A stretch of DNA of 64,000 nucleotides from contig JAFWWC010000026.1 in assembly GCA_017518105.1 (NCBI GenBank), forward strand, positions 1 through 64,000, read 5' to 3'. This document shows, piece by piece, positions 53,194 through 62,466 of the stretch; the first letter of the stretch is position 1, and each line of letters begins with the position of its first letter. Position numbers and translations under genes: made by a program. The notes under the pieces are model-generated. The model was not told the origin of the DNA. It worked only from the letters and a program-made list of their open reading frames with translations, and made no database searches. Source of the stretch: Selenomonadaceae bacterium. Its GTDB lineage: Bacteria; Bacillota; Negativicutes; Selenomonadales; Selenomonadaceae.

Positions 53194-54513
53194 TTAAATC
53201 CTCCTCAAGAAATCTCTTAAATAATCCAGCATGTAAAAGTTTTCTAATGTGTTCTCCTGAAGATGTAAATCCTCCATTAATTTTGAAAGAAGTCTTGAAG
53301 TATCGTCTTGAAATTTTTTGTATATAGCTGTGCTCATGCAAGCTTTTCGGAGATCATTGACAACGGGATAAGGCAACGGTAAAAGGTTTGGCAAATCCTT
53401 TATTAAAAGATTCATGTCCGCAATACTTACTTCTCTCGAAAGTGCTTTTAAAATCGCGTGCAGGGATGCTTTTTCTAAAAATTTTATTCGCGCGTTGTCC
53501 GGAAATTTACTTTGAAGGTATGAAGCAAGTGACCGACATGTCAGGAATGTCTCCATATTTCTTTCGTAGAATTCGGGCGGGGTGTTCGTCAGGAAGAGTG
53601 GGTGACAATTTTTTTCCAGAGCCTTTATCAAGTCTTCGTCGGTACGCGGTTCGGGCGGCTGATAAACTTTTGTCCGTATATCACGGTACTCTAAGATGCT
53701 GTCGTCAAATTCTTTGTTGTGGAAATTTTTCTCGTTATCGAAGAGTTCTATCTTTTTTTCTCTGTTGATATTGGCAGCACTTCCACGCTCTATTTTTATT
53801 AAATACTCTTCTCTAGATTTATAGATATAATGATTGACTACAATTTTTTCAGAGGTTGGAGGTGTACTAAAGTAATATTGAGCCACCTTACCCAGCGCGT
53901 TAACGGAGCAATAATCTTTATAAAAGGTTGGGATATGGGCGTATGTAGATTTTATCCTGCGAGGATTGGCGATGGTTTTGACGTGAGCATTACCAAAGTC
54001 GCCTTTTTTTCCACAAAACCAATCGCGAGGTGCACGGCGCGTAAACCTTTCTAGCACGCCACGCGAGTAATCTGCTTTTTCCTGTTCGTTTGAACCGTAA
54101 CGATTCCAATTAATCGACAAACCCGCCGCATTGGGAAACTGTGAAAAAACCTCATCTAAGACTTCTACGATACTATATCTTTCTCCATCAGCCTTGATAG
54201 CCCTGGGATAAATGAACTCATCGCCGTCGATAAACGCCATGTAGCGACAATGAAACTTGAATCTTTTGACCGCATCATTATAAGCAACCATCTGCATTAC
54301 TTTGCCGGGAAAAGGAATATAATCGACAAGCCCTGACTCCACATAAGGTTTAGCGACCTCGGCTTGATTGTCCGTCGAGCCGTTGTCGTAAAGATAGAAA
54401 TGGTCGACGCCCGCTACCAAATGATAATCCAGCCACTCTTTGAGGTAGTGTCCCTCGTCCCTGAGAATGGCAACGACCGCCAAATCGTAAAGGAATAAAT
54501 CTTTGTCTACCAT
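53194..54513 (-). CDS. Glycosyltransferase 92-like protein (first paralogue)
   Basis: 439 residues. The N-terminus (LAVVAILRDEGHYLKEWLDYHLVAGVDHFYLYDNGSTDN-type pattern) and FIDGDEFIYP near 95 match GT92/DUF23-like GT-A glycosyltransferases with a DxD metal motif. ADYSRGVLERFTRR and the VVNHYIYKSREEY segment are shared with the paralogue at 55711. The C-terminal 150 residues are more AT-rich than the neighbours. It begins 4 bases after argD and ends 2 bases before the argF start. No role in arginine synthesis is known for this family. Confidence 0.82.
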   Translation of the reverse strand: MVDKDLFLYDLAVVAILRDEGHYLKEWLDYHLVAGVDHFYLYDNGSTDNQAEVAKPYVESGLVDYIPFPGKVMQMVAYNDAVKRFKFHCRYMAFIDGDEFIYPRAIKADGERYSIVEVLDEVFSQFPNAAGLSINWNRYGSNEQEKADYSRGVLERFTRRAPRDWFCGKKGDFGNAHVKTIANPRRIKSTYAHIPTFYKDYCSVNALGKVAQYYFSTPPTSEKIVVNHYIYKSREEYLIKIERGSAANINREKKIELFDNEKNFHNKEFDDSILEYRDIRTKVYQPPEPRTDEDLIKALEKNCHPLFLTNTPPEFYERNMETFLTCRSLASYLQSKFPDNARIKFLEKASLHAILKALSREVSIADMNLLIKDLPNLLPLPYPVVNDLRKACMSTAIYKKFQDDTSRLLSKLMEDLHLQENTLENFYMLDYLRDFLRRI

Positions 54514-54517
54514 AAAA

Positions 54518-55714
54518 TCACTCTCCTAAAACATTATCTAAAATGTTAATAACCTCGTCGACTTGCTCACGGGTGATAATCAGCGGCGGAATAAACCTAA
54601 GCACCGTGCCGACCGTGCAGTTGATAATCGCGCCGCGCTTCATGCACTCGTTGACGATTTCCACGCCCGAACGTTTAGGCTTGTCGAGCTGTGCACCGAG
54701 TATCAGACCTTCGCCGCGTATCTCGCTAATTTGCGTAGGATATTTTTTCTGCAAGCCGATGAGTTTATCTTTGAAGTACGCGCCGACCTCCTCGACGTGC
54801 GCCAAAAACTTTTCGTCAGGCACGGTATCCAAGACGACATTAGCCGCCGCACATGCCAGAGGATTGCCGCCAAAGGTCGTGCCGTGGTCGCCGGGCTTGA
54901 AAGCTTTGGCAACTTCTTCCGTGCAAATGAACGCGCCAATCGGAACGCCGCCCGCCAAGCCCTTAGCCAAAGTGACAATATCGGGCTTAATGCCGTATTT
55001 CTCGTAAGCAAAGAATTTTCCGCTCCGCCCCATGCCCGATTGAATCTCATCGAGTATCAGCAACGCGCCGTGTTTATCGCACAGCTCGCGGACTCCTTTA
55101 AGGTAATCGCCTTTCGGAGGATAAACACCGCCTTCGCCCTGAATCGTCTCCAGCATAACCGCGCATGTCTTATCGGAAATCTTTTCGGCAAGTTCGTCCG
55201 CGTCGTTGAAGTGAACGTAATCGAAGCCGCCGGGCAAAGGCTCCAGTCCCTCTTGATAGTGCGGCTGACCCGTCGCAGTCAACGTGGCAAGCGTCCGCCC
55301 GTGAAAGCTATTCCACGCCGTGATTATCTGCGTCTTGTCCTTGGAAATGCTTTTGGCGAACTTACGAGCGATTTTGATTGCGCCCTCGTTAGCCTCCGCG
55401 CCCGAATTCGCGAAGAACGCCCTATCCAATCCGCTAAGCTTGACGAGTTTGGCGGCGGCAGTGGCTTGCGGCTCGGTGTAGTAAAGGTTGCTCACGTGAA
55501 TAACTTTGGCGGCTTGCTCAGCTATTGCCTTGACCAGCGGCGGATAGTTATGACCCAAAACATTTACCGCGATACCCGCTAGGAAGTCGATATACTTCTT
55601 GCCGCCCAAGTCGTAAAGATACGCGCCCTCGCCGCGCTCCAAGACGATTTTATAACGCTTGAACACGGGCAGATAGTTCTTGTCGTCTCGCTCAAAAATT
55701 TTTTCCTCCGTCAA
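54518..55714 (-). CDS. argD: Acetylornithine aminotransferase
   Basis: 398 residues, class III PLP aminotransferase: GLDRAFFANSGAEANEGAIK, FHGRTLATLTATG, LDEIQSGMGRSGKFFAYE and the PLP lysine in TLAKGLAGGVPIGA near 248. It converts N-acetylglutamate semialdehyde to N-acetylornithine. It overlaps the second GT92-like gene by 4 bases and lies 4 bases before the first. Confidence 0.96.
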   Translation of the reverse strand: MTEEKIFERDDKNYLPVFKRYKIVLERGEGAYLYDLGGKKYIDFLAGIAVNVLGHNYPPLVKAIAEQAAKVIHVSNLYYTEPQATAAAKLVKLSGLDRAFFANSGAEANEGAIKIARKFAKSISKDKTQIITAWNSFHGRTLATLTATGQPHYQEGLEPLPGGFDYVHFNDADELAEKISDKTCAVMLETIQGEGGVYPPKGDYLKGVRELCDKHGALLILDEIQSGMGRSGKFFAYEKYGIKPDIVTLAKGLAGGVPIGAFICTEEVAKAFKPGDHGTTFGGNPLACAAANVVLDTVPDEKFLAHVEEVGAYFKDKLIGLQKKYPTQISEIRGEGLILGAQLDKPKRSGVEIVNECMKRGAIINCTVGTVLRFIPPLIITREQVDEVINILDNVLGE

Positions 55715-56925
55715 TCTAATTCCTCCTTTAGCAAGTCACGAATGCAATCAAGTTCGACGTAATCCCGCCACAGCCCTTTTAAATGCAGGTCGTACATAAT
55801 CTGCGGAGTGCGTCGAATCAGCTCGGCTTTAAGCTCACGGGCAACGGGATAGGGCAAGCGCAGGAGCTTTGGCAGTTCTCGGATTAAAAGTTGCGCCTCC
55901 GATAAAGTCATCTTGTCCAACGACTTCAACACGGCGGCAAGGGACGCTTCCTCAAAAAACTTCGTCGGGCTGACTGCGCGGCACGTTAGGAAAGTCTCCA
56001 CGTCGCCTCCATTCGGTTGGAAAAGATTCTTCATCAAGGCTTGAAATATTCTATCCTCGGCGGGCGCGGGCGGCTGATAAACCTTCTGCCGTGCGTCGCG
56101 ATACTTTAAAATGCCGTCGTCGAACTCGTCGTTGCGGTCGTTGAGTTCAAACCAGTTTAACCGCTTCTTCATGCTGAGCCGTGCCGAGCTCCCGCGCCTA
56201 ACCTTTGATTCAAATTCCTCGCGGCTCTTAACGTAGTAATGATTGATAACAATCTTGTCTGCCACTATCGGCAGGGGAATGCTGCCTTTGACCTGCTTAG
56301 CGGTCTCGTCGACTCCGTAGCCCTCCGAAAAATAATTCACTCGGTGTGGGTCTTTGATGAAGTTCACCCGCCGCGGATTGACGATGTTTTTAACGTAGCA
56401 ATTTCCCTGCGCGTAGAAGTTGCCGACGGTATTAGCGGGAAGGTGCCAATCACTTTTTGCCCGCCGCGTGAACCTTTCCAAGACGCCCCGTGAATAATCC
56501 GCTTTATCTTGACCGTTTGAGCCGTAAACCTGCCAATGAATCGCTAAGCCCGCCGCCTTAGTATCGCCCGATAAAATCTCGTCGACAACCTCGGCAATGC
56601 TTTGACCCGTCTTGGGATAAATGAACTCGTCAGCGTCAATCAACGCCATGTAGCGGCACTGAAACTTGAACCGTTTAATAGCGTCGTTGCAGGCGGCGAA
56701 TTGCATTGCCTCGCCCGGCATGGGGATATAATCCACTAGCCCCGCTTCCACATACGGCTTGACGACCTCGGCTTGATTGACCGTGCTGTCGTTGTCGTAA
56801 AGATAGAAATGGTCGACGCCCGCCGCCAAGTGATAATCTAACCACTCCTTGAGGTAGCGTCCCTCGTCCTTGAGAATCGCGGCAATCGCCAAATCGTGCG
56901 GGAACAAATCCTTATCAATCATCAC
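55711..56925 (-). CDS. Glycosyltransferase 92-like protein (second paralogue)
   Basis: 404 residues, paralogous to the gene at 53194: the same LAIAAILKDEGRYLKEWLDY start, YLYDNDSTVNQAEV, LIDADEFIYP with the DxD, ADYSRGVLERFTRR and VINHYYVKSREEF. Codon use here is GC-rich like the arg genes, so this copy looks older in this genome or better adapted. It overlaps both argB and argD by 4 bases, so it is translated coupled to arginine enzymes. Probable role: transfer of a sugar to a cell-surface glycan; substrate unknown. Confidence 0.82.
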   Translation of the reverse strand: MMIDKDLFPHDLAIAAILKDEGRYLKEWLDYHLAAGVDHFYLYDNDSTVNQAEVVKPYVEAGLVDYIPMPGEAMQFAACNDAIKRFKFQCRYMALIDADEFIYPKTGQSIAEVVDEILSGDTKAAGLAIHWQVYGSNGQDKADYSRGVLERFTRRAKSDWHLPANTVGNFYAQGNCYVKNIVNPRRVNFIKDPHRVNYFSEGYGVDETAKQVKGSIPLPIVADKIVINHYYVKSREEFESKVRRGSSARLSMKKRLNWFELNDRNDEFDDGILKYRDARQKVYQPPAPAEDRIFQALMKNLFQPNGGDVETFLTCRAVSPTKFFEEASLAAVLKSLDKMTLSEAQLLIRELPKLLRLPYPVARELKAELIRRTPQIMYDLHLKGLWRDYVELDCIRDLLKEELD

Positions 56926-57824
56926 TCGACCTCGGTGCCGATACCCGACGCCGTGAACAGTTCCAAGATAAGCGAATGCTCAAGCCGCCCGTCGATTATG
57001 TAAGCCTTGTTCGTGCCCCTATCCAATGCCCTAAGGCACGCCTCGACCTTGGGAATCATGCCGCCGCTTATCACGCCGCTTTTGATGAATTCCCGCGCCT
57101 CGTCCGCCTTCAACGTGGAGATAAACGACTTCTTGTCCTCGAAATTCTTGTAGACGCCTTCGGTATCAGTCAGGAGCAAAAGTTTTTCCGCCTTCAACGC
57201 GCCAGCAATGTCAGCCGCTACATAGTCCGCGTTGATGTTGTAGCTCGCGCCGTCCTCGCCAACGCCGATAGGGGCAATCACCGGCACATAGCCTTGGCTG
57301 ATTAGGTCGTTGACGATTTGAATATTAACCTGCTTAGCCTTGCCGACGTAGCCAATATCAACCTTAGTCTTCTCGCCACCGTCATAAACCGTTGCCAACT
57401 TCTTTTCCGCTTGAATCAAATCCGCGTCCTTACCACTCAAGCCCACCGCCCGCAGTCCGCGACGATTTAGCAGGGTGACTATCTCCGAATTAATCTTGCC
57501 GTCAAGAACCATCTCCGCAATCTCGACGGTCTCTTCATCAGTCACACGCAGTCCGCTGACGAATGAACTTTCCTTGCCGAGCTTTTTAAGGAAGCCTGTA
57601 ATCTCCGGTCCGCCGCCGTGCACAATCACTACGTTTATCCCGACGAACTTCATTAACGCAACGTCCTGCATAACCGACGCTTTCAACGTGTCATTGACCA
57701 TCGCATTGCCGCCGTACTTGATGACAATCGTCTTGCCGTGGAACTCTCGGATATAGGGCAACGCCTCGACCAATATCGCCGCCCTGTCGCTCGCGCTGAA
57801 AGCCTGTAATTTCTCGTCAATCAT
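56922..57824 (-). CDS. argB: Acetylglutamate kinase
   Basis: 300 residues, amino acid kinase fold: VIKYGGNAM (about 34-42), VIVHGGGPEI, NADYVAADIAGAL and the C-terminal SGGMIPKVEACLRAL. It phosphorylates N-acetylglutamate in arginine synthesis. It carries an N-terminal helix of the kind seen in arginine-inhibited hexameric kinases, so feedback control is plausible. It overlaps trmK and the GT92-like gene by 4 bases each. Confidence 0.96.
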   Translation of the reverse strand: MIDEKLQAFSASDRAAILVEALPYIREFHGKTIVIKYGGNAMVNDTLKASVMQDVALMKFVGINVVIVHGGGPEITGFLKKLGKESSFVSGLRVTDEETVEIAEMVLDGKINSEIVTLLNRRGLRAVGLSGKDADLIQAEKKLATVYDGGEKTKVDIGYVGKAKQVNIQIVNDLISQGYVPVIAPIGVGEDGASYNINADYVAADIAGALKAEKLLLLTDTEGVYKNFEDKKSFISTLKADEAREFIKSGVISGGMIPKVEACLRALDRGTNKAYIIDGRLEHSLILELFTASGIGTEVE

Positions 57825-58498
57825 ATCTGAACCTCCTTAAGTTTTGTCATTATATTTTCTTGCGAATGATTTTTCAAGGCGTCGACCTCGGCTTGCAGGG
57901 CTGAAAACTTTTCGCTCGTCCGCGCCGAAGGGCTTTTGCTCATCTCGTCTAGGACGCGTTGCAGTTTCTTTAAACGTTGCGCCGAAAACTTTTCCCTAAG
58001 CGGCGACGACTCCCGCCTGAACGTCTCCGCCGTCGAATTCCTTTCCGCGCAAATGATTTCGTAAATGATTCCCGCTGACTCGGCTAAGTCTTCGTCGGCA
58101 ATCGTCCAATCATTTCGGGCTAGCCAATCACGAACTTTATCCGCGCCGTTCATCGGTTGCAATATCAGTTGCCTTGACGCTTGCACGACCTCTGGTGCCT
58201 CGTCGAGAATCTTTGCAATCAACGCGCCGCCCATGCCCGCTATACAAATCGTATCGACCTCGCCCGCCGTCAAAACTTGTAAGCCATCGCCGCGCCGAGC
58301 CTCAATCCCCGCCACGCCCGAAATATTTTTGCTCAGAGCCTCGAACGGATGCTGATTCTTTTCCGTCGCGATAACTCGACTTGCACGCCCGCTGTTAATC
58401 AGCTCAAGCGATAAGTAGCCATGGTCTGCTCCCACGTCCGCGACCCGACTGCCGAGCCGTACGAAATTCAGCACAGCCTTTATCCGCGAATCAATCAT
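57821..58498 (-). CDS. trmK: tRNA (adenine22-N1)-methyltransferase TrmK
   Basis: 225 residues: RVADVGADHGYLSLEL is motif I, then ATEKNQHPFEAL, CIAGMGGALIAKIL and LILQPMNG, the pattern of the TrmK/YqfN family. The C-terminal coiled-coil helix (LREKFSAQRLKKLQRVL) fits the family. It methylates A22 of tRNA-Ser/Tyr in Firmicutes. As the first gene, it heads the arginine/glycosyltransferase operon, whose genes all overlap or nearly touch. Divergent from the permease-kinase gene. Confidence 0.93.
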   Translation of the reverse strand: MIDSRIKAVLNFVRLGSRVADVGADHGYLSLELINSGRASRVIATEKNQHPFEALSKNISGVAGIEARRGDGLQVLTAGEVDTICIAGMGGALIAKILDEAPEVVQASRQLILQPMNGADKVRDWLARNDWTIADEDLAESAGIIYEIICAERNSTAETFRRESSPLREKFSAQRLKKLQRVLDEMSKSPSARTSEKFSALQAEVDALKNHSQENIMTKLKEVQI

Positions 58499-58583
58499 AT
58501 CATCGACCTCCGATTAATTTTGTCTGCTTAAAGGAAATGCCCTGCCCGCCGCGAAGTTTATCACAAAGGAGGCGATTTGTTCT

Positions 58584-61376
58584 ATGGAGAGATTAACGCC
58601 GTTGACGCTGTGGGCGTTGGCGTTCGGTTGTTGTATCGGTTGGGGTTCGCTTATCATGCCTGGCGCGTCTTTCTTGCCGACGGCTGGCACTGCTGGCACG
58701 ACGCTCGCAATCTTGCTCGGCGCGGCTGTCATGATTCTTATCGCCTACAACTATCATTTCGTCATGCAACGCAATTCAAAGGCGGGCGGCGTCGTCACCT
58801 TCATTAAAGAACTTTTCGGCTGGGATCATGCGTTTTTCTGCGCGGGATTCCTCTGGCTTGCTTATATCTCCGTTCTTTGGATGAATTCTACTGCCGTTGC
58901 TCTAATGGGGCGGAACTTGTTCGGCGACACGTTGCAAATCGGCTTCCATTACGAGTTCGCGGGCTACGATGTCTACGGCGGCGAAGTCTTCGCAACTATA
59001 TTTCTGCTTTGGATATTCGGCGTCCTCTTTGCTCGTGTCAACTCAATAACCAAAAGCCTAATCCGTATCGCGGCGGTGATGTTGCTTGTAAGCGTCGTCA
59101 TATGTTTCTTAACGGCAGTCAGTACCTCGCCTGAGCCGATAACTTTTTACTTCAACAGCAGGAAACCAATCTGGGAACAAGTCTTGATAATCTTCGCGAT
59201 GATGCCGTGGGCGTTCGTCGGCTTCGAGACAATCAGCCAATACACGAACGAATTCAAAGCTAGCGTTCAGCGCGCCTTCCCGATAATGGTTGCGGCGATA
59301 ATCAGTGCGGCGGTCGTCTACGTCTCGATGAGCCTCCTTGCCACGTTGCGTTTCCCTGAACAGTTCCACACCTCCGCCACGTATCTAATCAGCCTGCAAG
59401 AGTTATCGGGAATTAAAGCCGTCCCAACCTTTTACGTCATCTCCGAAACCTTCGGGAGTAGCGGCTTGATGATTTTGGGCGTCGTGATTCTTTCCGCGTT
59501 GACGACGAGTTTAATTGGTTGCTATCGTGCTGTCGGGAACTTAACGCAAGTTTTCGCCGAGGAAAGACTTTTGCCGCATTGGCTCGCCTCACGAAGACAC
59601 ACTACGATTTTTATCTTTGCCGTGTCGATTGCGATTCCCTTCTTTGGGCGGACGGTTCTAAGTTGGCTGGCTGATGTCTCGACGATTGGCGCGACGATTG
59701 CTTATGGTTATGCCTCCGCGTGTGCGTTCGTCATTGCCCGCCGTGAAGGTAATCGACTTGCCAAGTTCACGGGCGGCGCGGGCGTGGCTTGTGCTAGTGT
59801 CTTTACGTTCTTCCTGCTTATCCCTAACCTTTGGTCAATCAACGTCCTAACGCAGGAATCATACTTTATCCTCGCCGTGTGGGGGATTGTCGGCTTTGCT
59901 TACTTCAATTTCCTCTTTAAGCACGACGAGAAAAGATTCGGCACGTCGCCGGGCATTTGGATTACGATGTTTTTCCTAGTCTTCTTTGCGTCGTTGATGT
60001 GGATGCGCGAGAAAATGTACGGCGAACTGACAATCTTTATCCAAGAGATAAACGCCTTCTACCTGTCAAACAGCGTCGCGCCACGTTTCGCCTATACGAA
60101 CATGCAGATTGATAACATGCGCGAAGTCCTCCTCCAAAACACGATGATTTTGCTGATGTTCACGCTCGTGGCTTTGGGCTTCCTCTTTAGCATTCAGCTA
60201 CGGATTAAACGCAAGGAAGTCGCCGCCCTAGAAGAACAACGACGTAAGGCAGAGGAAAGTTCGCGGGCGAAAACAACGTTCCTATCGAACATGAGCCACG
60301 ACATACGCACGCCCATGAACGCCATAATCGGCTACACGACACTTGCTAAGCGGGAAGATACGACTTTTGCAGAGCTGAAGTCGTTCCTTGATAAAATCGA
60401 CGTGTCGGGCAAGCACCTACTCGACCTGATTAACGATATTCTGGAGATGAGCCGCATAGAGTCGGGACGCATGGAGCTGGAGCCTAGCGAAGTCGACCTG
60501 AAGAAAAATCTGCACGACCTCCAAACGATGTTCCAAACTCAAATGGAGGCTAAGGGCGTGAAGTTTTCCGTTGACGGGGAAAAGCTTCGGCATCAATACG
60601 TTATGTGCGATAAGAATCGTTGGAACCGCGTTTTGCTAAATCTGGTCGGCAATGCTTACAAATTCACGCCGAGCGGTCAAAGTGTCGCCGTGACTTTGGC
60701 TGAGCTTGACGACGGAAAATATGAGTTGCACGTTAAGGACACGGGTATTGGCATGTCGGAGGAGTTCGCTAAGAAAATCTTCCAAGCCTTCGAGCGGGAA
60801 AGGACTTCGACTGTAAGCGGCATTCAAGGGACGGGGCTGGGCACGGCGATAACCAAAAGTATTGTCGACTTGATGGGCGGCACGATTGATGTCCTCACGC
60901 AAAAGGGCAAGGGCACAGAGTTTATCGTCCGCGTGGCATTTGATATTGTCGATAATCCTGCTATAATTGACGAGCCCGCGCCGGTCGAGGAGGCTCCAGC
61001 GGACGACTTCACCGGCAAAAGAATTCTGCTAGTAGACGACATAGAAGTTAATCGCGAAATCGTGCTGATGATGTTGGGGCAATTCGGTTTCGAGATTGAT
61101 ACGGCGGCTGACGGACGCGAGGCAGTCGACATGGCGGCGAAGAATCCTTACGACGTAATCTTGATGGATATTCAAATGCCCGTGATGAATGGTTACGAGG
61201 CGGCGGCGGCAATAAAAAAATCTGGAAACGCCGTCCCGATAATCGCAATGACTGCAAACGCCATGCCAGAGGACATTAAGCGGACTAAGGCGGCGGGCAT
61301 GATTGAACATATTCCTAAGCCAATCGACTTGGCGAAGACGCTTGAAACGATTCAAGCCGTTTTAAAAAATTCATAA
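58584..61376 (+). CDS. APC-type permease fused to hybrid histidine kinase
   Basis: 930 residues in one frame. Residues 1-470 form an amino-acid/polyamine permease-like domain (FGCCIGWGSLIMPGASFLPTAG, with the unwound-helix GxG region, and about 12 TM segments). An extra TM segment near 525-545 leads into a helical linker, a HisKA domain (SHDIRTPMNAIIGY, His near 573), HATPase_c (NRVLLNLVGNAYKF, DTGIGMS, GTGLGTAI) and a receiver domain (ILLVDD at about 813, phosphoacceptor in ILMDIQMPVMNG near 860). It should couple substrate binding or transport to phosphorelay. No separate response regulator is adjacent. AAAGGAGG lies 12 bases upstream of ATG 58584. Confidence 0.9.
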   Translation: MERLTPLTLWALAFGCCIGWGSLIMPGASFLPTAGTAGTTLAILLGAAVMILIAYNYHFVMQRNSKAGGVVTFIKELFGWDHAFFCAGFLWLAYISVLWMNSTAVALMGRNLFGDTLQIGFHYEFAGYDVYGGEVFATIFLLWIFGVLFARVNSITKSLIRIAAVMLLVSVVICFLTAVSTSPEPITFYFNSRKPIWEQVLIIFAMMPWAFVGFETISQYTNEFKASVQRAFPIMVAAIISAAVVYVSMSLLATLRFPEQFHTSATYLISLQELSGIKAVPTFYVISETFGSSGLMILGVVILSALTTSLIGCYRAVGNLTQVFAEERLLPHWLASRRHTTIFIFAVSIAIPFFGRTVLSWLADVSTIGATIAYGYASACAFVIARREGNRLAKFTGGAGVACASVFTFFLLIPNLWSINVLTQESYFILAVWGIVGFAYFNFLFKHDEKRFGTSPGIWITMFFLVFFASLMWMREKMYGELTIFIQEINAFYLSNSVAPRFAYTNMQIDNMREVLLQNTMILLMFTLVALGFLFSIQLRIKRKEVAALEEQRRKAEESSRAKTTFLSNMSHDIRTPMNAIIGYTTLAKREDTTFAELKSFLDKIDVSGKHLLDLINDILEMSRIESGRMELEPSEVDLKKNLHDLQTMFQTQMEAKGVKFSVDGEKLRHQYVMCDKNRWNRVLLNLVGNAYKFTPSGQSVAVTLAELDDGKYELHVKDTGIGMSEEFAKKIFQAFERERTSTVSGIQGTGLGTAITKSIVDLMGGTIDVLTQKGKGTEFIVRVAFDIVDNPAIIDEPAPVEEAPADDFTGKRILLVDDIEVNREIVLMMLGQFGFEIDTAADGREAVDMAAKNPYDVILMDIQMPVMNGYEAAAAIKKSGNAVPIIAMTANAMPEDIKRTKAAGMIEHIPKPIDLAKTLETIQAVLKNS

Positions 61377-61389
61377 GGAGCTGAGACTT

Positions 61390-62385
61390 GTGGTTGAGCT
61401 TCAGTATCTAATCTTCGTAGTGATAATATTGGCGTTGGTCTTCGACTTTATCAACGGCTTCCACGACACGGCGAACGCCATAGCAACATCGGTATCGACC
61501 CGCGCCCTTTATCCGAGTCATGCGATAATGCTGGCGGCGGGCTTTAATTTTGTCGGCGCAATGGTCTCAACGGGCGTGGCAAAGACTATCGGCGGTGATA
61601 TTGTCAGCTCGGCTAGCCTCGTCAATGAAAAGATTTTAATCGCCGCGCTAATCGGGGCAATCTTTTGGAATCTGTTGACGTGGTGGCTGGGCTTGCCGTC
61701 TAGTTCATCTCATGCTTTGATTGGCGGATTAATCGGAGCCGTTCTAATCTCGGTCGGCGTCAACGGTCTGAACTTGTACGGCATTGGCAAAATTTTTCTC
61801 GGCTTGATATTCTCGCCGGCAATCGCACTTTTAACAGGAATAATCATCATGAACATAATCTTCCGGCTGTTCGACCGCGCCAATCCCCATGTGATTAACG
61901 ACAGGTTCCGCCGAATGCAAGTTGTTTCAGCGGCGATGATTGCCTTTTCCAACGGCTCGAACGACGCGCAAAAGTCTATGGGTATCATCACGCTCGCGCT
62001 TTTTAGTGGCGGCTTTATCGCTGAATTTGAAGTTCCGACTTATGTCAAAGTCATGTGCGCGGCGGCTATGGCAATCGGGACGGCGACGGGCGGTTGGCGC
62101 ATAATAAAAACCGTCGGCGGCAAAATTTTTAAGCTGGAGCCACCGAGCGGCTTTGCGGCGGATTTGAATTCTTCATGCGTAGTCTTCGGCGCGACGCTGT
62201 TAAATTTGCCCGTCTCGACCACTCACGTTGTCTCCGGTTCGATAATGGGCGTGGGCACTGCCAAGAGGATAAACGCTGTTCGTTGGGGCACGGCTCAACA
62301 AATGCTAAAAGCCTGGGGCATGACAATCCCAATCACGGCGGCAATCGGGGCGGCGTCGTTCGCTTTGGTCGAGTTCGCCTTCTAA
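61390..62385 (+). CDS. pit: PiT-family inorganic phosphate transporter
   Basis: 331 residues with about 10 TM segments. Both PD001131 signatures of Pit permeases are visible: DFINGFHDTANAIATSVSTRAL near 18 and AFSNGSNDAQKSMG near 190. It takes up phosphate with protons or metal-phosphate. GTG 61390 follows AAGGAG by 9 bases and lies 13 bases after the permease-kinase stop, so the two are co-transcribed; the kinase may sense envelope or nutrient state relevant to phosphate, which is inference. Confidence 0.93.
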   Translation: MVELQYLIFVVIILALVFDFINGFHDTANAIATSVSTRALYPSHAIMLAAGFNFVGAMVSTGVAKTIGGDIVSSASLVNEKILIAALIGAIFWNLLTWWLGLPSSSSHALIGGLIGAVLISVGVNGLNLYGIGKIFLGLIFSPAIALLTGIIIMNIIFRLFDRANPHVINDRFRRMQVVSAAMIAFSNGSNDAQKSMGIITLALFSGGFIAEFEVPTYVKVMCAAAMAIGTATGGWRIIKTVGGKIFKLEPPSGFAADLNSSCVVFGATLLNLPVSTTHVVSGSIMGVGTAKRINAVRWGTAQQMLKAWGMTIPITAAIGAASFALVEFAF

Positions 62386-62408
62386 GCCGATTGATAATCC
62401 TTAAGAAG

Positions 62409-62431
62409 CCGTCCTGCCAGACGGATTTTTT
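62409..62431 (+). terminator. Terminator after pit
   Basis: CCGTC (62409-62413), loop CTGCCA, GACGG (62420-62424), then A and six T. Confidence 0.7.
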
Positions 62432-62442
62432 CGCATCTCAAG

Positions 62443-62466
62443 AAAAAAGCCTGCTCGCGCAGGCTT
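62443..62466 (-). terminator. Terminator of the diguanylate cyclase gene
   Basis: On the minus strand GCCTGC, loop GCGA, GCAGGC (62449-62464) followed by six T (complement of 62443-62448), touching the stop codon of the cyclase gene. Confidence 0.85.

Noticed and set aside
53192..53341. An N-terminal extension of ArgF by about 50 residues.
   Set aside because: It overlaps the preceding glycosyltransferase gene out of frame; the GAGGAGG site and the family start support TTG 53191.
54563..55582. A 339-codon open frame on the plus strand.
   Set aside because: It is antisense to argD, whose PLP and substrate motifs are intact; its translation has no recognisable features, and long antisense frames are common in GC-rich genes.
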